Source of the DNA: Magnetococcales bacterium
GTDB lineage: Bacteria; Pseudomonadota; Magnetococcia; Magnetococcales; Magnetaquicoccaceae
DNA: 36,568 bases
Direction: 5' to 3'
Assembly: GCA_015232705.1 (NCBI GenBank)
Contig: JADFZD010000003.1
Span: 1-36,568, forward strand
Shown here: one piece after another, positions 18,993 to 28,168 of the stretch
Numbering within the stretch: the first letter of the stretch is position 1
Layout of the letters: each line of letters opens with the position of its first letter
Translations under genes and position numbers: made by a program
Notes under the pieces: model-generated
What the model saw: the letters and a program-made list of their open reading frames with translations, nothing else
Database searches by the model: none
What the model was told of the DNA's origin: nothing

Positions 18993-19775
18993 TTATTGCA
19001 AACGCTCCTCCAGCATGGCGATGCGCTTTTCATCTTCGGATTTGATTCCGGAGTAGTACCGACGCTTGCTTTTGAGCCACAACAGTTCGAAGGCGACCGC
19101 CTTGAGAATCGCCGCCTCACCGAAACGGTACGCCTCAGCCGGAAAAACCACTTTCCGGGTCTCGTACTTGTCCAAAAACCCCTCCTTGTGGAGTGATTCA
19201 ATCACCGGCAAAGCCTCTTTGGATACCCCTCCTCCCAACGCAGTTCGCAATCCCAATGCGCGGGAGCGGGCAAAGATGGTCCGACAGATTTGGGTCAATT
19301 CGCTCGATGTGTTGATATCCGACCGCTTGAGTCCCATGGAACCCACCATATCCACCCGACCGACGGTGACGCTCGACAAACGGCGGATTCCGGGCAGGGC
19401 GAAGATCGCCTCCAGGTTATGATAGGCGGTGATGGTCTCCAGGTTGATGGCAAAATCGATATCCCGGGCATTGTCCTCGGCGACGTAATGGGTGACCAGA
19501 TTGATGAATTTGGAGACCGCGTAGGCCGTCTCAGCCATCGGCGCGATGATCCCCTTGACACCGATGGAGAGGGCATTGTAGACATCGGTCACCGCTTCGA
19601 CGCCCCCGATCTTCATGATGATCGGCAGACCGACACGACTGGTGACATCCTTGAGTCGCATCATCTCCTCCATGCGGCTCCCTTCCGCCTCGAACTCGGC
19701 CTTGATCTCATACACACCGAATTTTTCCTGCAATTCGGTCAGAATCGCCACCATTTCGTACTCAAGCACGTTCAT
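18993..19775 (-). CDS. HpcH/HpaI aldolase / citrate lyase-like family protein
   Basis: VYEIKAEFEAEGSRMEEMMRLKDVTSRVGLPIIMKIGGVEAVTDV...GVKGIIAPMAETAYAVSKFINLV...INLETITAYHNLEAIFALPGI resembles a (beta/alpha)8 pyruvate/HpcH-type aldolase. ATG with gagggg upstream. Confidence 0.7.
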   Translation of the reverse strand: MNVLEYEMVAILTELQEKFGVYEIKAEFEAEGSRMEEMMRLKDVTSRVGLPIIMKIGGVEAVTDVYNALSIGVKGIIAPMAETAYAVSKFINLVTHYVAEDNARDIDFAINLETITAYHNLEAIFALPGIRRLSSVTVGRVDMVGSMGLKRSDINTSSELTQICRTIFARSRALGLRTALGGGVSKEALPVIESLHKEGFLDKYETRKVVFPAEAYRFGEAAILKAVAFELLWLKSKRRYYSGIKSEDEKRIAMLEERLQ

Positions 19776-19814
19776 TCAAACCCCTCCATTGTGCGATTGA
19801 TTCTGATCCACCCG

Positions 19815-20318
19815 TTACAAATAAGAACGATAGATCTCGTGCCAGCGCAATAAATCGTCCGGACACCCGGCAAACCAGCTGAGAAAGCCCGGATCGTGCG
19901 ATTGTCGCGCACCATTGTCAGGAACGAACCCCTGGGATGGATGGCAGCGGTAAAGAACGGAGATGAAATGGCCTCGGGTGGTTTTGGCCGGATCGATGAT
20001 CTCGTGCATGGCCAACGGGTGTGGATCGACCGTCACCGGCTCTCCCACTTCGCTGAGTGCCACCTGCGCCACACGATCGAGCAGTCTCTCCTGAAACCGG
20101 ACGATGCCACCGGGCAGATGCCACCCCTTTCCAGCCAAGGGATCATCCCGCCAGGCCAACAAGGTGCGTCCGCTGCCATCCTGAATCAGCAGATCGACAT
20201 TCACCAGAGGCGTCAAACGGCTGATGAAGCGAAAAAGCGGCTCCGGCAAGCCGACATGCGGATTGTCCAGGCCGGACTCCACCTGCGCCAGGATCTCCTC
20301 CAGCGTCTCCGCCTTCAT
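19815..20318 (-). CDS. NUDIX hydrolase, GDP-mannose mannosyl hydrolase-like
   Basis: WHLPGGIVRFQERLLDRVAQVALSEVGEPV: a Nudix box with the RE-x-x-E part replaced (QVALSEVG), as in GDPMH-type enzymes. Confidence 0.8.
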   Translation of the reverse strand: MKAETLEEILAQVESGLDNPHVGLPEPLFRFISRLTPLVNVDLLIQDGSGRTLLAWRDDPLAGKGWHLPGGIVRFQERLLDRVAQVALSEVGEPVTVDPHPLAMHEIIDPAKTTRGHFISVLYRCHPSQGFVPDNGARQSHDPGFLSWFAGCPDDLLRWHEIYRSYL

Positions 20319-21103
20319 CGCCACCCCACTCCGATTTCACCCTCGATCCAGGCGAGCAGCCCGGCATGGTCGGCAACCCGAACCACCCCCGCTTCAGACG
20401 CGTCTCCCGCGACCGCACCAAACAGAACCGCCGGACTGCCAAAAGCGCGCGCCATGGCGATGTCGCTCTCCAGGGAGTCTCCCACCACCAGGATCTCCTC
20501 GGGCCGCAACCCGTGTTGTGCGGCAATCTGGGCCAGTATGCAGGGCGAAGGCTTGCCAATCAATCGATCCGGTCCGCGACCCACCGCCCCTTGAATCGCA
20601 CCCACCATGGCCCCACACCCCGGAAGGCGGTGTCCACCCTCCACCGGAAAGTTGGCATCGGCGTTACAGGCGATGAAGAGTCCTCCCTTGAGCAGCACCT
20701 GGAGGGCCATGGTGATCCGGTGGTAATCGATCTCCACATCCATGCCGACCACCACATGCGAGGCCGATGCGTCATCGACCAGTCGCAGGCCATGGTTCTC
20801 CAGAGTGCGACGCAGACCGGATGATCCAATCACACAAATACCGGACAGCCCCTCCTCGACCAGATGACGTGCCGTGGCGGTCGTGGAAGTGTGTACGGCC
20901 TCCGGATCGGCGACAACCCCGAGCCGACGCAATTTGTCAGCCACCTCGGCATCGGAGCGGGTGGAGTTGTTGGTATGATAGGCGATCCGGTAACGCGCCG
21001 ACAAGCTCTGTACACTCTGCAAGGCCCCTGGCAGCAACGCATCCCCCAGCCAGAGGGTGCCGTCAAGATCAAAGGCCACGAGCCGGATGGACGAAAAGTT
21101 CAT
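20315..21103 (-). CDS. HAD superfamily hydrolase, subfamily IIA (NagD-like)
   Basis: VAFDLDGTLWLGDALLPGA; AYHTNNSTRSDAEV; GKPSPCILAQIAAQHGLRPEEILVVGDSLESDIAMARAFG. Confidence 0.9.
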   Translation of the reverse strand: MNFSSIRLVAFDLDGTLWLGDALLPGALQSVQSLSARYRIAYHTNNSTRSDAEVADKLRRLGVVADPEAVHTSTTATARHLVEEGLSGICVIGSSGLRRTLENHGLRLVDDASASHVVVGMDVEIDYHRITMALQVLLKGGLFIACNADANFPVEGGHRLPGCGAMVGAIQGAVGRGPDRLIGKPSPCILAQIAAQHGLRPEEILVVGDSLESDIAMARAFGSPAVLFGAVAGDASEAGVVRVADHAGLLAWIEGEIGVGWR

Positions 21104-21157
21104 CCCCACACCATCCAGCCCCGCATCGCATCCTTATGTCGCCCGTGGATGCGCCGT

Positions 21158-22468
21158 TCAAACATCGTCGATCTCCTTGCTTTGTGCGATGCGCCGCCAC
21201 TCAGCCTGATTGAATCCCAGATTGTAGGCCGGCAATCCGAAGTGAATGCAGCGTTCACACAGTGGGTGCGCTGCCTTGGCACGACGAATCTCATCCAACG
21301 AGACCTCCAGATAGTCGGCTGCCACATCGGCCTGGGGCCGTTCGAAACAGACGCAGCACAGCGCCACGCTGCGATCCCAATTGATGTTTACCTGGTTGGT
21401 CAGATACCGACAAGGCAGATCCCGAAACGCCCTGGTCGTCTCCCTTCCTTCGTCGATATCCACCAGCAGCAGCTTGGACAGGGCTTGAGTCTTGGCATCC
21501 GGATGACCTTCGCAGTGATCGATGACACGCTCCACCGGCATCACCAAGGCATAGGTGGTGGAGAGCATGAAACCCAATTCGTCACACAGCCGGGTCATTT
21601 TTTCCAGATTCTTGCCGCAATTGTTTTTGTACAGGTGATAATTGACATCCACCAGAGTATCGGCGCCGCTCTGTTCGAGATGGTATTTCAGCAGGTGGAG
21701 ATTGGATTTGACCAGATGCAGGTTGCCTCCCTGATGAGTGGTATCGTAAACCGCCGGATCATAGCCGGAAAGACTGATCTTCAGATAATCCGGTGCAGCC
21801 TTGACAACATCCCGGATGCGTTGCGGCTGAATATAGGAGAGATTGGTGGAAACCGCCACCGCAATGCCATATTCATGCAAATGGGTGATGATCTGATCGA
21901 GATGCGGGTGCAGAAACGGTTCCCCCCAGTTGTACAGGCTCACATGGCTGACGATCTCCACCTCTTGGGCCATCTTGGCCACCACCCGGGAAAAATCCTC
22001 CATCGAAATCATCCCTTTGACCTGCCTGTAACCCATATCATAAGCACAGGATTGACAACGCAGATTGCAGGTTCCGACCACATCGATGGTATAGTAGTGC
22101 TCCAGATAGTCGTTAAAATTCACGAAATCGTCCCGTGAAACCCCATAATCGGCCAGCAAGCGGAGGATCTCATCCTCCTTGAGGGCCACGGCGACGATGA
22201 TGAGGAGATCCGGATGGTGCGTTCGAAGTTCAGGGATGCGTGAGGGGGCATAAACCGGCAAGCCCTTGACCCTGCGAAGCTGCAACGCCGGATCGGAGTC
22301 CAGAAAAGCGACGGGATGGATCCCCTCCCGAAGCGCCAGGCGATAAAATCCCAGCCCGGTCATCCTGGCACCCCAGATCGCCACAGGTCGTGCCCCGATG
22401 CGCGTCAGCAGTTCCGAACGCTTCCGTGTATCACCCGAGATCCGCTTCGAATCCAGCATGCTGCCCAT
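21158..22468 (-). CDS. Radical SAM/SPASM protein with N-terminal Rossmann-like domain
   Basis: N-terminal PVAIWGARMTGLGFYRLALREGIHPVAFLDSDPALQLRRVKGLPVYAPSRIPE; CNLRCQSC (CxxxCxxC); C-terminal CRYLTNQVNINWDRSVALCCVC...PLCERC. Confidence 0.85.
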   Translation of the reverse strand: MGSMLDSKRISGDTRKRSELLTRIGARPVAIWGARMTGLGFYRLALREGIHPVAFLDSDPALQLRRVKGLPVYAPSRIPELRTHHPDLLIIVAVALKEDEILRLLADYGVSRDDFVNFNDYLEHYYTIDVVGTCNLRCQSCAYDMGYRQVKGMISMEDFSRVVAKMAQEVEIVSHVSLYNWGEPFLHPHLDQIITHLHEYGIAVAVSTNLSYIQPQRIRDVVKAAPDYLKISLSGYDPAVYDTTHQGGNLHLVKSNLHLLKYHLEQSGADTLVDVNYHLYKNNCGKNLEKMTRLCDELGFMLSTTYALVMPVERVIDHCEGHPDAKTQALSKLLLVDIDEGRETTRAFRDLPCRYLTNQVNINWDRSVALCCVCFERPQADVAADYLEVSLDEIRRAKAAHPLCERCIHFGLPAYNLGFNQAEWRRIAQSKEIDDV

Positions 22469-22697
22469 GTTCACCCTCTCGGCTCACCGGATGGGCCGTT
22501 GTCCCACCCCGAAGAATCGACATGGAGACGACTGTTCACCGTGCGATGACTGGAACTGTGGTCGATCACGAGGTGATTTCTGATGATACTCCGGCACCGC
22601 CTCCACGAAACCCTTGCAGCACGACGGCACCGCTCCCCAAAAACTCTTCCGGCCCTGGCGGGGCATCCGAAAGTCATGTGCAGGCGCACGATTCGCC

Positions 22698-24398
22698 TCA
22701 CCCCGGCAGCGCACCGCCGCGCGCACCCATCCTCTGAGTGATCTCATCGGTCAACCCGAACCGGTCCGCATGCGCCCGCCAGAAGGTGGAGCCTTCGAGC
22801 AACTCCCCGGCGCGGAGGTAATGACGTTCCGCGTCCTCCTCCCGGCCCAGCAACTCCTGGCAACGACCGGCAAAATAGTGGGCGAACAGATGATCCTCCT
22901 TGGCCTTCAACGCACCATGGAAACCAACCAATGCCAAGTCATACTGCCCGAGTCGCATATCGGGATTGGCCACGAAATTCAACTCCAGATTCATCGAATA
23001 GGCGATCGCGTGAATCGATTCGGTATCGAAATGCTCGGTGCGCACAATGGCCTTCTTGTAGTCGGTATCGATGTGACTGGCCACGAGATAATCCTTCTCC
23101 AGGCAGATTTCCAACATTTCGCTTCCCACCAGCGGTGTGGCAAACATGATGACAAACCAGTTGGCATTCAACGATTTCAAAAAATCCGCAGCCTCGCGCA
23201 TATCCTCCTGGCTCTCGCCGGGCATGCCAATCAGGATGTTGAGGTTGGTATAGATGCCCAAATCCCGGCAATCGTCAACGACCCTCCGCACGATATTCAG
23301 ACTCAGCGGTTTTTTCATCAAGCGCTTGAGGACTTTCTGATTTCCGGATTCCACCGGCAGGGTCAACTGCTCCACGCCCGCCTCCAACAGCGCCTCCAGA
23401 ACGTTGCGCTTGAGCGCATAGAGGGCAAGGCCGTTCTGAAAAACCGGACGCACACCCTCCATTTCGGCAATCATGCGGATGATTTCCAACGCGCGCTCCA
23501 CATCCCCCATGAAGTGATCATCCTGAAAGATCAACTGCTTGGCACCATACGCGTTTTTCAGTCGAAAGAAATCCTCCCGCACCCTGGCAACACTGAAATA
23601 GCGCATCACCCGGCCATGTATGGTGTGGGAGGCACAAAAGGTACAGTGTTGCGGACAACCACGGGAGGTCATGATGTGAAAATTGGCCGACTCCGCCACG
23701 GTGGTGCCGGTGGAGTAGAAAGAGGTGATGGCCGGATTGATAGAATAGTCGTCGATCTGGCACAAATCATAATCATAGAAGGGGATTTCATCGAGATTTT
23801 CGATAAAATCGTGTTGGTACATCACACCTGGCGAATCGGCCGGGGTGATCCAGGAAGAACTTTCCAAGAGAAAACGCCGCTGATCCGGGGCGCGAAGCAG
23901 GGCCAGCAACGGTTTTTCCCCTTCTCCGTGACAGATCCCGTCGATTCCAGGAAAATCCTGGAACAGATTCCGGGCCACATTCTGAGGAACACCGCCACCA
24001 GCCAACAGCAGAGCATCCGGAAAAAGGGTTCGACTTACTTTGGCCAGTGCGATCAGATTGGGATAGGCCGGTGTAAAAAGAACCGAAATGCCGATGATGG
24101 TCGGCTTAAAGTCGATGACCTCCTCTTTGGAGAGTTGATGGGTAAAAAATTGTTCGAAGCTATCGAACGGAAAATCCACAAGTTTGTTCAGTATGGTCGA
24201 AAAATCGATCAATTTGACGGCAACAGGCTGATGCGCCTTGACGTAGCTGCTCATGGAGAGCACCCCGAGAGGCATATCGGTTACCACATTGCCGCGAATT
24301 TTCTCACCGCGATGACTGGTTTTGGTGTTGTAGGCCGGATGGATGTAATCGGCATACCGGATGGGGGGTGGGACCAAAAACAGGATATGATCCGGCAT
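22698..24398 (-). CDS. B12-binding-domain radical SAM protein with TPR-like C-terminus
   Basis: MPDHILFLVPPPIRYADY...PLGVLSMSSYV N-terminus; IMTSRGCPQHCTFCASHTIHGR (CxxxCxxC); IFQDDHFMGD; NILIGMPGESQEDM. ATG 24398 with gggagag upstream. Confidence 0.88.
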   Translation of the reverse strand: MPDHILFLVPPPIRYADYIHPAYNTKTSHRGEKIRGNVVTDMPLGVLSMSSYVKAHQPVAVKLIDFSTILNKLVDFPFDSFEQFFTHQLSKEEVIDFKPTIIGISVLFTPAYPNLIALAKVSRTLFPDALLLAGGGVPQNVARNLFQDFPGIDGICHGEGEKPLLALLRAPDQRRFLLESSSWITPADSPGVMYQHDFIENLDEIPFYDYDLCQIDDYSINPAITSFYSTGTTVAESANFHIMTSRGCPQHCTFCASHTIHGRVMRYFSVARVREDFFRLKNAYGAKQLIFQDDHFMGDVERALEIIRMIAEMEGVRPVFQNGLALYALKRNVLEALLEAGVEQLTLPVESGNQKVLKRLMKKPLSLNIVRRVVDDCRDLGIYTNLNILIGMPGESQEDMREAADFLKSLNANWFVIMFATPLVGSEMLEICLEKDYLVASHIDTDYKKAIVRTEHFDTESIHAIAYSMNLELNFVANPDMRLGQYDLALVGFHGALKAKEDHLFAHYFAGRCQELLGREEDAERHYLRAGELLEGSTFWRAHADRFGLTDEITQRMGARGGALPG

Positions 24399-24510
24399 GG
24401 GGAACTCTCCCAATCAACGCATGATTAATAGCCACGAATCGCAGAACAATGCGCTTCGATTTTCTCTCACGGTATCGGGTCCTGCAGGAGACCGTTTCCA
24501 AACAATCCTT

Positions 24511-25827
24511 TCACTGTGTCCCAAAAAATGCATCCAAAGCATCACAGACATAGGACAGCATCTCAGGTGTCAGGCCAGGATACAGACCGATCCAAAAACT
24601 GTGATTCATCACCCGATCACTCTGCACCAGATCACCTGAGACCCGATAATTCAAGCCCTTGAAATAGGGTTGACGGATAATGTTTCCGGCAAACAGCAAG
24701 CGGGTGCCAATCCGTTTTGCATCCAGATAGCGCAACAACTCGACCCGACTGCAGAGGCTCTCTTCACGCAAGGTCAGTGGGAATCCGAACCAGGAAGGTG
24801 CACTCCCTGGTGTGGCCTCCGGCAGGAGAAAAAATCGTTCCAACCCTTGCAACCGATTGTGAAGAAAACGGAAATTCTCCTGTCGCGCCTTCACGAAACC
24901 CTCCAGACGATCCAATTGCGCCAAGGCGACGGCTGCCTGCATGTCGGTGATCTTCAGATTGTATCCCATGTGGGAGTACACATACTTGTGATCATAGCCG
25001 TAGGGCAGATCCCCGTGCTGAAACCCGAAACGGTTGCCGCAGGTATTATCCGATCCTGGATCGCAATGACAGTCGCGTCCCCAATCCCGCAGTGACATGA
25101 GAACCCGCCCGAGTTCCCGCGAACGGGTAAAAACCGCGCCACCCTCACCCATGGTGATGTGATGGGCCGGATAAAAGCTCAATGTGGCGATGTCGCCAAA
25201 GGTGCCGACCAATCGATCCTCATAGCGCGAGCCCAAAGCATCGCAACAATCTTCCACCAGCCACAATCCGTGCCGTTCGGCCATATTGACCACACGCTCC
25301 AGATCGAACGGATTGCCCAGGGTATGGGCGATCATGATGGCTTTCGTTCTGGGAGAGATCGCCTCCTCGATCCTGGAACAGTCGATGTTGTAGGTCGGCA
25401 GGGCGACATCCACAAAAACCGGTACCAATCCATTCTGGAGGATCGGATTGATGGTAGTGGGAAAACCGGAGGCCACGGTGATCACCTCGTCACCCGGTCG
25501 CAAGGCCCGTTCCTGCAACCTGGGCGAGGTCAAGGCGGTCAGGGCCAACAGATTGGCCGATGAACCGGAATTGACGGTCAGAAAGGTGTTGACCGCAAAA
25601 TAGTCCGCCATCCGTTTTTCAAACGCCAGATTGAACCGTCCCGTGGTCAACCAGCCATCCAGGGATGACGCCACCAGATTGGCCAACTCCGGAGCGCCCA
25701 GCACCTTTCCGGAAGGCGGAATCGGGCTCTCGCCAGGTCGGAACGAGGCGGGTGCCAGTGCCCGTTCGGCATAGGTGCGGGTCAGAGTCAGAATCTGCTC
25801 CCGAAGCTTCTGAAGATCCTGATTCAT
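24511..25827 (-). CDS. rfbH: CDP-4-dehydro-6-deoxyglucose 3-dehydrase (RfbH/DdhC; DegT/DnrJ/EryC1 family)
   Basis: [46 protein letters not shown]: His in place of the PLP Lys and a Cys-rich Fe-S segment, diagnostic of RfbH-type dehydrases. Adjacent to rfbG and rfbF. Confidence 0.92.
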   Translation of the reverse strand: MNQDLQKLREQILTLTRTYAERALAPASFRPGESPIPPSGKVLGAPELANLVASSLDGWLTTGRFNLAFEKRMADYFAVNTFLTVNSGSSANLLALTALTSPRLQERALRPGDEVITVASGFPTTINPILQNGLVPVFVDVALPTYNIDCSRIEEAISPRTKAIMIAHTLGNPFDLERVVNMAERHGLWLVEDCCDALGSRYEDRLVGTFGDIATLSFYPAHHITMGEGGAVFTRSRELGRVLMSLRDWGRDCHCDPGSDNTCGNRFGFQHGDLPYGYDHKYVYSHMGYNLKITDMQAAVALAQLDRLEGFVKARQENFRFLHNRLQGLERFFLLPEATPGSAPSWFGFPLTLREESLCSRVELLRYLDAKRIGTRLLFAGNIIRQPYFKGLNYRVSGDLVQSDRVMNHSFWIGLYPGLTPEMLSYVCDALDAFFGTQ

Positions 25828-26915
25828 GGCGCCTCCGTTTCCATGAAGCGCTCGATCTGTGCCAAGGCCAGATCATAGCCATTCTCACCCTGATGATGGC
25901 GGCGATACCAGTCCACCGTGGTTTCCAAAGCCCGTTCCAACGACCAACGACTGCGCCAACCCAACCGCCACAAAGCCTTGGAGCAATCCAGCCGCAGCAG
26001 GGTGGCTTCGCGCGGATGCTCACCAGGTTGAATCCGCCAACTTCTGTTGCCACCCCAAAGGTCGGCCATCCGTTCCACGATCCGACGCACCGGTTGGGCA
26101 TCCTCCAGGGCGGGACCGAAATTCCATCCCCCCTGACAGGATTCAGGATCCTCCCAGGCTTTTTCGGCCAACAGCAGATAGCCTGAAAGGGGCACCAGGA
26201 CATGCTGCCAGGGTCTGACGGCTTCCGGATTACGAATCATGACCGAGTCGTCCGCAATGAAGGCACGGACGATATCCGGAATCAGTCGGTCCTGTGCCCA
26301 GTCCCCGCCCCCGATGACATTTCCGGCCCGAACCGAAACCACCGCGACTCGAGGCTCAGAACCGGCCTCGCACGCGAAAAAAGAGCGTCGATAGGCCGAA
26401 GTCACCAACTCCGCGCACCCTTTGCTGCCGCTGTAGGGATCCTGTCCGCCCATGGGGTCGCACTCCCGAACCCCCCAAAGCGACTCCGGATTTTCATAAC
26501 ATTTATCGGAAGTGACGATCATGACCACACGGACAGAGGGGGTATGGCGCACCGCCTCCAGCAGATGGACGGTTCCCATCACATTGGTGGCAAAACTCTC
26601 CACCGGATCGGCATAGGAAGGGCGCACCAAAGACTGAGCGGCCATATGGATGACAATCTCAGGCCGCACCGCGCCCAACGAAGCGGTCAAGATATCCCGA
26701 TCCAGAATGTTCCCCATCTCCCCTGCAATCCGACCATCGAGTCCCGCTTCGACATACAGACTGGGCCGGGTCGGCGGCGGCAGAGAGAACCCATAAACCT
26801 TGGCCCCCAAATACGCCAGCCAGATGGAGAGCCAACTGCCCTTGAAACCGGTATGACCGGTGAGAAAAACCCGTTTATTTTCCCAGAATCTCCGAGTCAC
26901 GCCCACACCTTCCAT
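25824..26915 (-). CDS. rfbG: CDP-glucose 4,6-dehydratase
   Basis: [79 protein letters not shown]; overlaps rfbH. Confidence 0.93.
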   Translation of the reverse strand: MEGVGVTRRFWENKRVFLTGHTGFKGSWLSIWLAYLGAKVYGFSLPPPTRPSLYVEAGLDGRIAGEMGNILDRDILTASLGAVRPEIVIHMAAQSLVRPSYADPVESFATNVMGTVHLLEAVRHTPSVRVVMIVTSDKCYENPESLWGVRECDPMGGQDPYSGSKGCAELVTSAYRRSFFACEAGSEPRVAVVSVRAGNVIGGGDWAQDRLIPDIVRAFIADDSVMIRNPEAVRPWQHVLVPLSGYLLLAEKAWEDPESCQGGWNFGPALEDAQPVRRIVERMADLWGGNRSWRIQPGEHPREATLLRLDCSKALWRLGWRSRWSLERALETTVDWYRRHHQGENGYDLALAQIERFMETEAP

Positions 26916-27670
26916 GGGGCTTTCTCCTGATCCCAGAGATCCTGCAGATAATATTTATCCCGCAACGTATCCATGGGCCGCCAGAAACCATCGTGATGGT
27001 AGGCTGCCAACTCTCCGTCCCGAACCAACCGACCCATGACATCGATCTCCCAGGAGGCATGATCGTTGTCGATGTAATCGATCACCTTCGGAGAGAGCAG
27101 GAAGAAACCACCATTGATCCAGGACAAATCCCCTTCCATCTTCTCCTGAAAACCAACCACCTGATTGTCCGGTTTGATCTGCAACACCCCGAATCGACCA
27201 GGGGGACGCACGGCAGTCACCGTAGCCAGACGCCCATGACTCCGATGAAAATCGATCAGATTATTAATATCTAAAGATATCAATCCATCCCCGTAAGTCA
27301 TCAGAAAAGTCTCGTCACCGATGTACTCCCGAACACGACGAACCCGTCCGCCGGTTCCGCTCTGAATGCCGGTATCCACCAACGTGACAGTCCAGGGTTC
27401 GGATTGATTGTCATGCAGTTCAAGATATCTCTGCCGCATATCAATGGTCACGTCCGAGCAATGCAGGACATAATTGGCAAAGAACTCCTTGATCATGTGA
27501 CCTTTATATCCCAGACAGATGATGAACTCATGGATGCCGTAGTGGGACAGATGTTTCATGATGTGCCAGAGGATGGGGTGTCTGCCAATCAAGACCATGG
27601 GCTTTGGACGGACTTCGGTCTCTTCGGCCAGTCGTGTCCCGAAACCTCCTGCTAGAATAATCGCTTTCAT
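26897..27670 (-). CDS. rfbF: Glucose-1-phosphate cytidylyltransferase
   Basis: MKAIILAGGFGTRLAEETEVRPKPMVLIGRHPILWHIMKHLSHYGIHEFIICLGYKG; linked to rfbG/rfbH. Confidence 0.94.
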   Translation of the reverse strand: MKAIILAGGFGTRLAEETEVRPKPMVLIGRHPILWHIMKHLSHYGIHEFIICLGYKGHMIKEFFANYVLHCSDVTIDMRQRYLELHDNQSEPWTVTLVDTGIQSGTGGRVRRVREYIGDETFLMTYGDGLISLDINNLIDFHRSHGRLATVTAVRPPGRFGVLQIKPDNQVVGFQEKMEGDLSWINGGFFLLSPKVIDYIDNDHASWEIDVMGRLVRDGELAAYHHDGFWRPMDTLRDKYYLQDLWDQEKAPWKVWA

Positions 27671-27878
27671 GGTGCACCCGACATGGCATTGGACACGACT
27701 GGCTCAACCGAGATGGCGTGACGGTTTCCATTCCGTCCTGCCCGAGAAGACGGGAAGCCAGGATTCTGGTTGTTTTACACCCGGACCCCCTCTGGGAGGT
27801 TTCACGGGTGGGGAAAGGGTTTGGGCGTACTGACCTATGAGAACAGCATGCCTGAGACAAGGCGCTACACACGTTAGA

Positions 27879-28024
27879 GACTGTTTGGTGATTCCATGAA
27901 TGGAATCACCAAAGGTGCAGGGTTCGAATTTGTCGAACCCTGCCTGGTCAAATTGCTTCGCAATTTGGAGGGCCGTGCATGGCCCGCGTAGACTGTTTGG
28001 CAAGTGCCAAAAACAGCCTCTTAA
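27879..28024 (+). repeat. Modular multi-hairpin intergenic element, copy B (best preserved)
   Basis: tttggtgattcca-tgaa-tggaatcaccaaa (13 bp perfect); gcagggttcga-atttg-tcgaaccctgc (11 bp perfect); caaattgc-ttc-gcaatttg (8 bp perfect); gggcc-gtgcat-ggccc; ctgtttggc-aagt-gccaaaaacag. Confidence 0.8.
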
Positions 28025-28168
28025 GCGGCGAAGCGTACACGATCGCATGTGTACAGCGAAGGGGCATCGCAACGCTGGTATCCATGCTGCTGACGCAACA
28101 TGTCAAGTGCGTCCTTCGTATCGATAATAGGACACAAAAAGATAGAATATGGAGCACATTACTCGATG

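Noticed and set aside
20864-22138. 424-aa plus-strand ORF
   Set aside because: Antisense to the radical SAM/SPASM gene; shadow ORF.
22614-24428. 604-aa plus-strand ORF
   Set aside because: Antisense to the B12-binding radical SAM gene with its intact CxxxCxxC motif; no recognisable domain.
27704-28072. Minus-strand 122-aa ORF
   Set aside because: Made entirely of intergenic hairpin modules; translation of repeat DNA.
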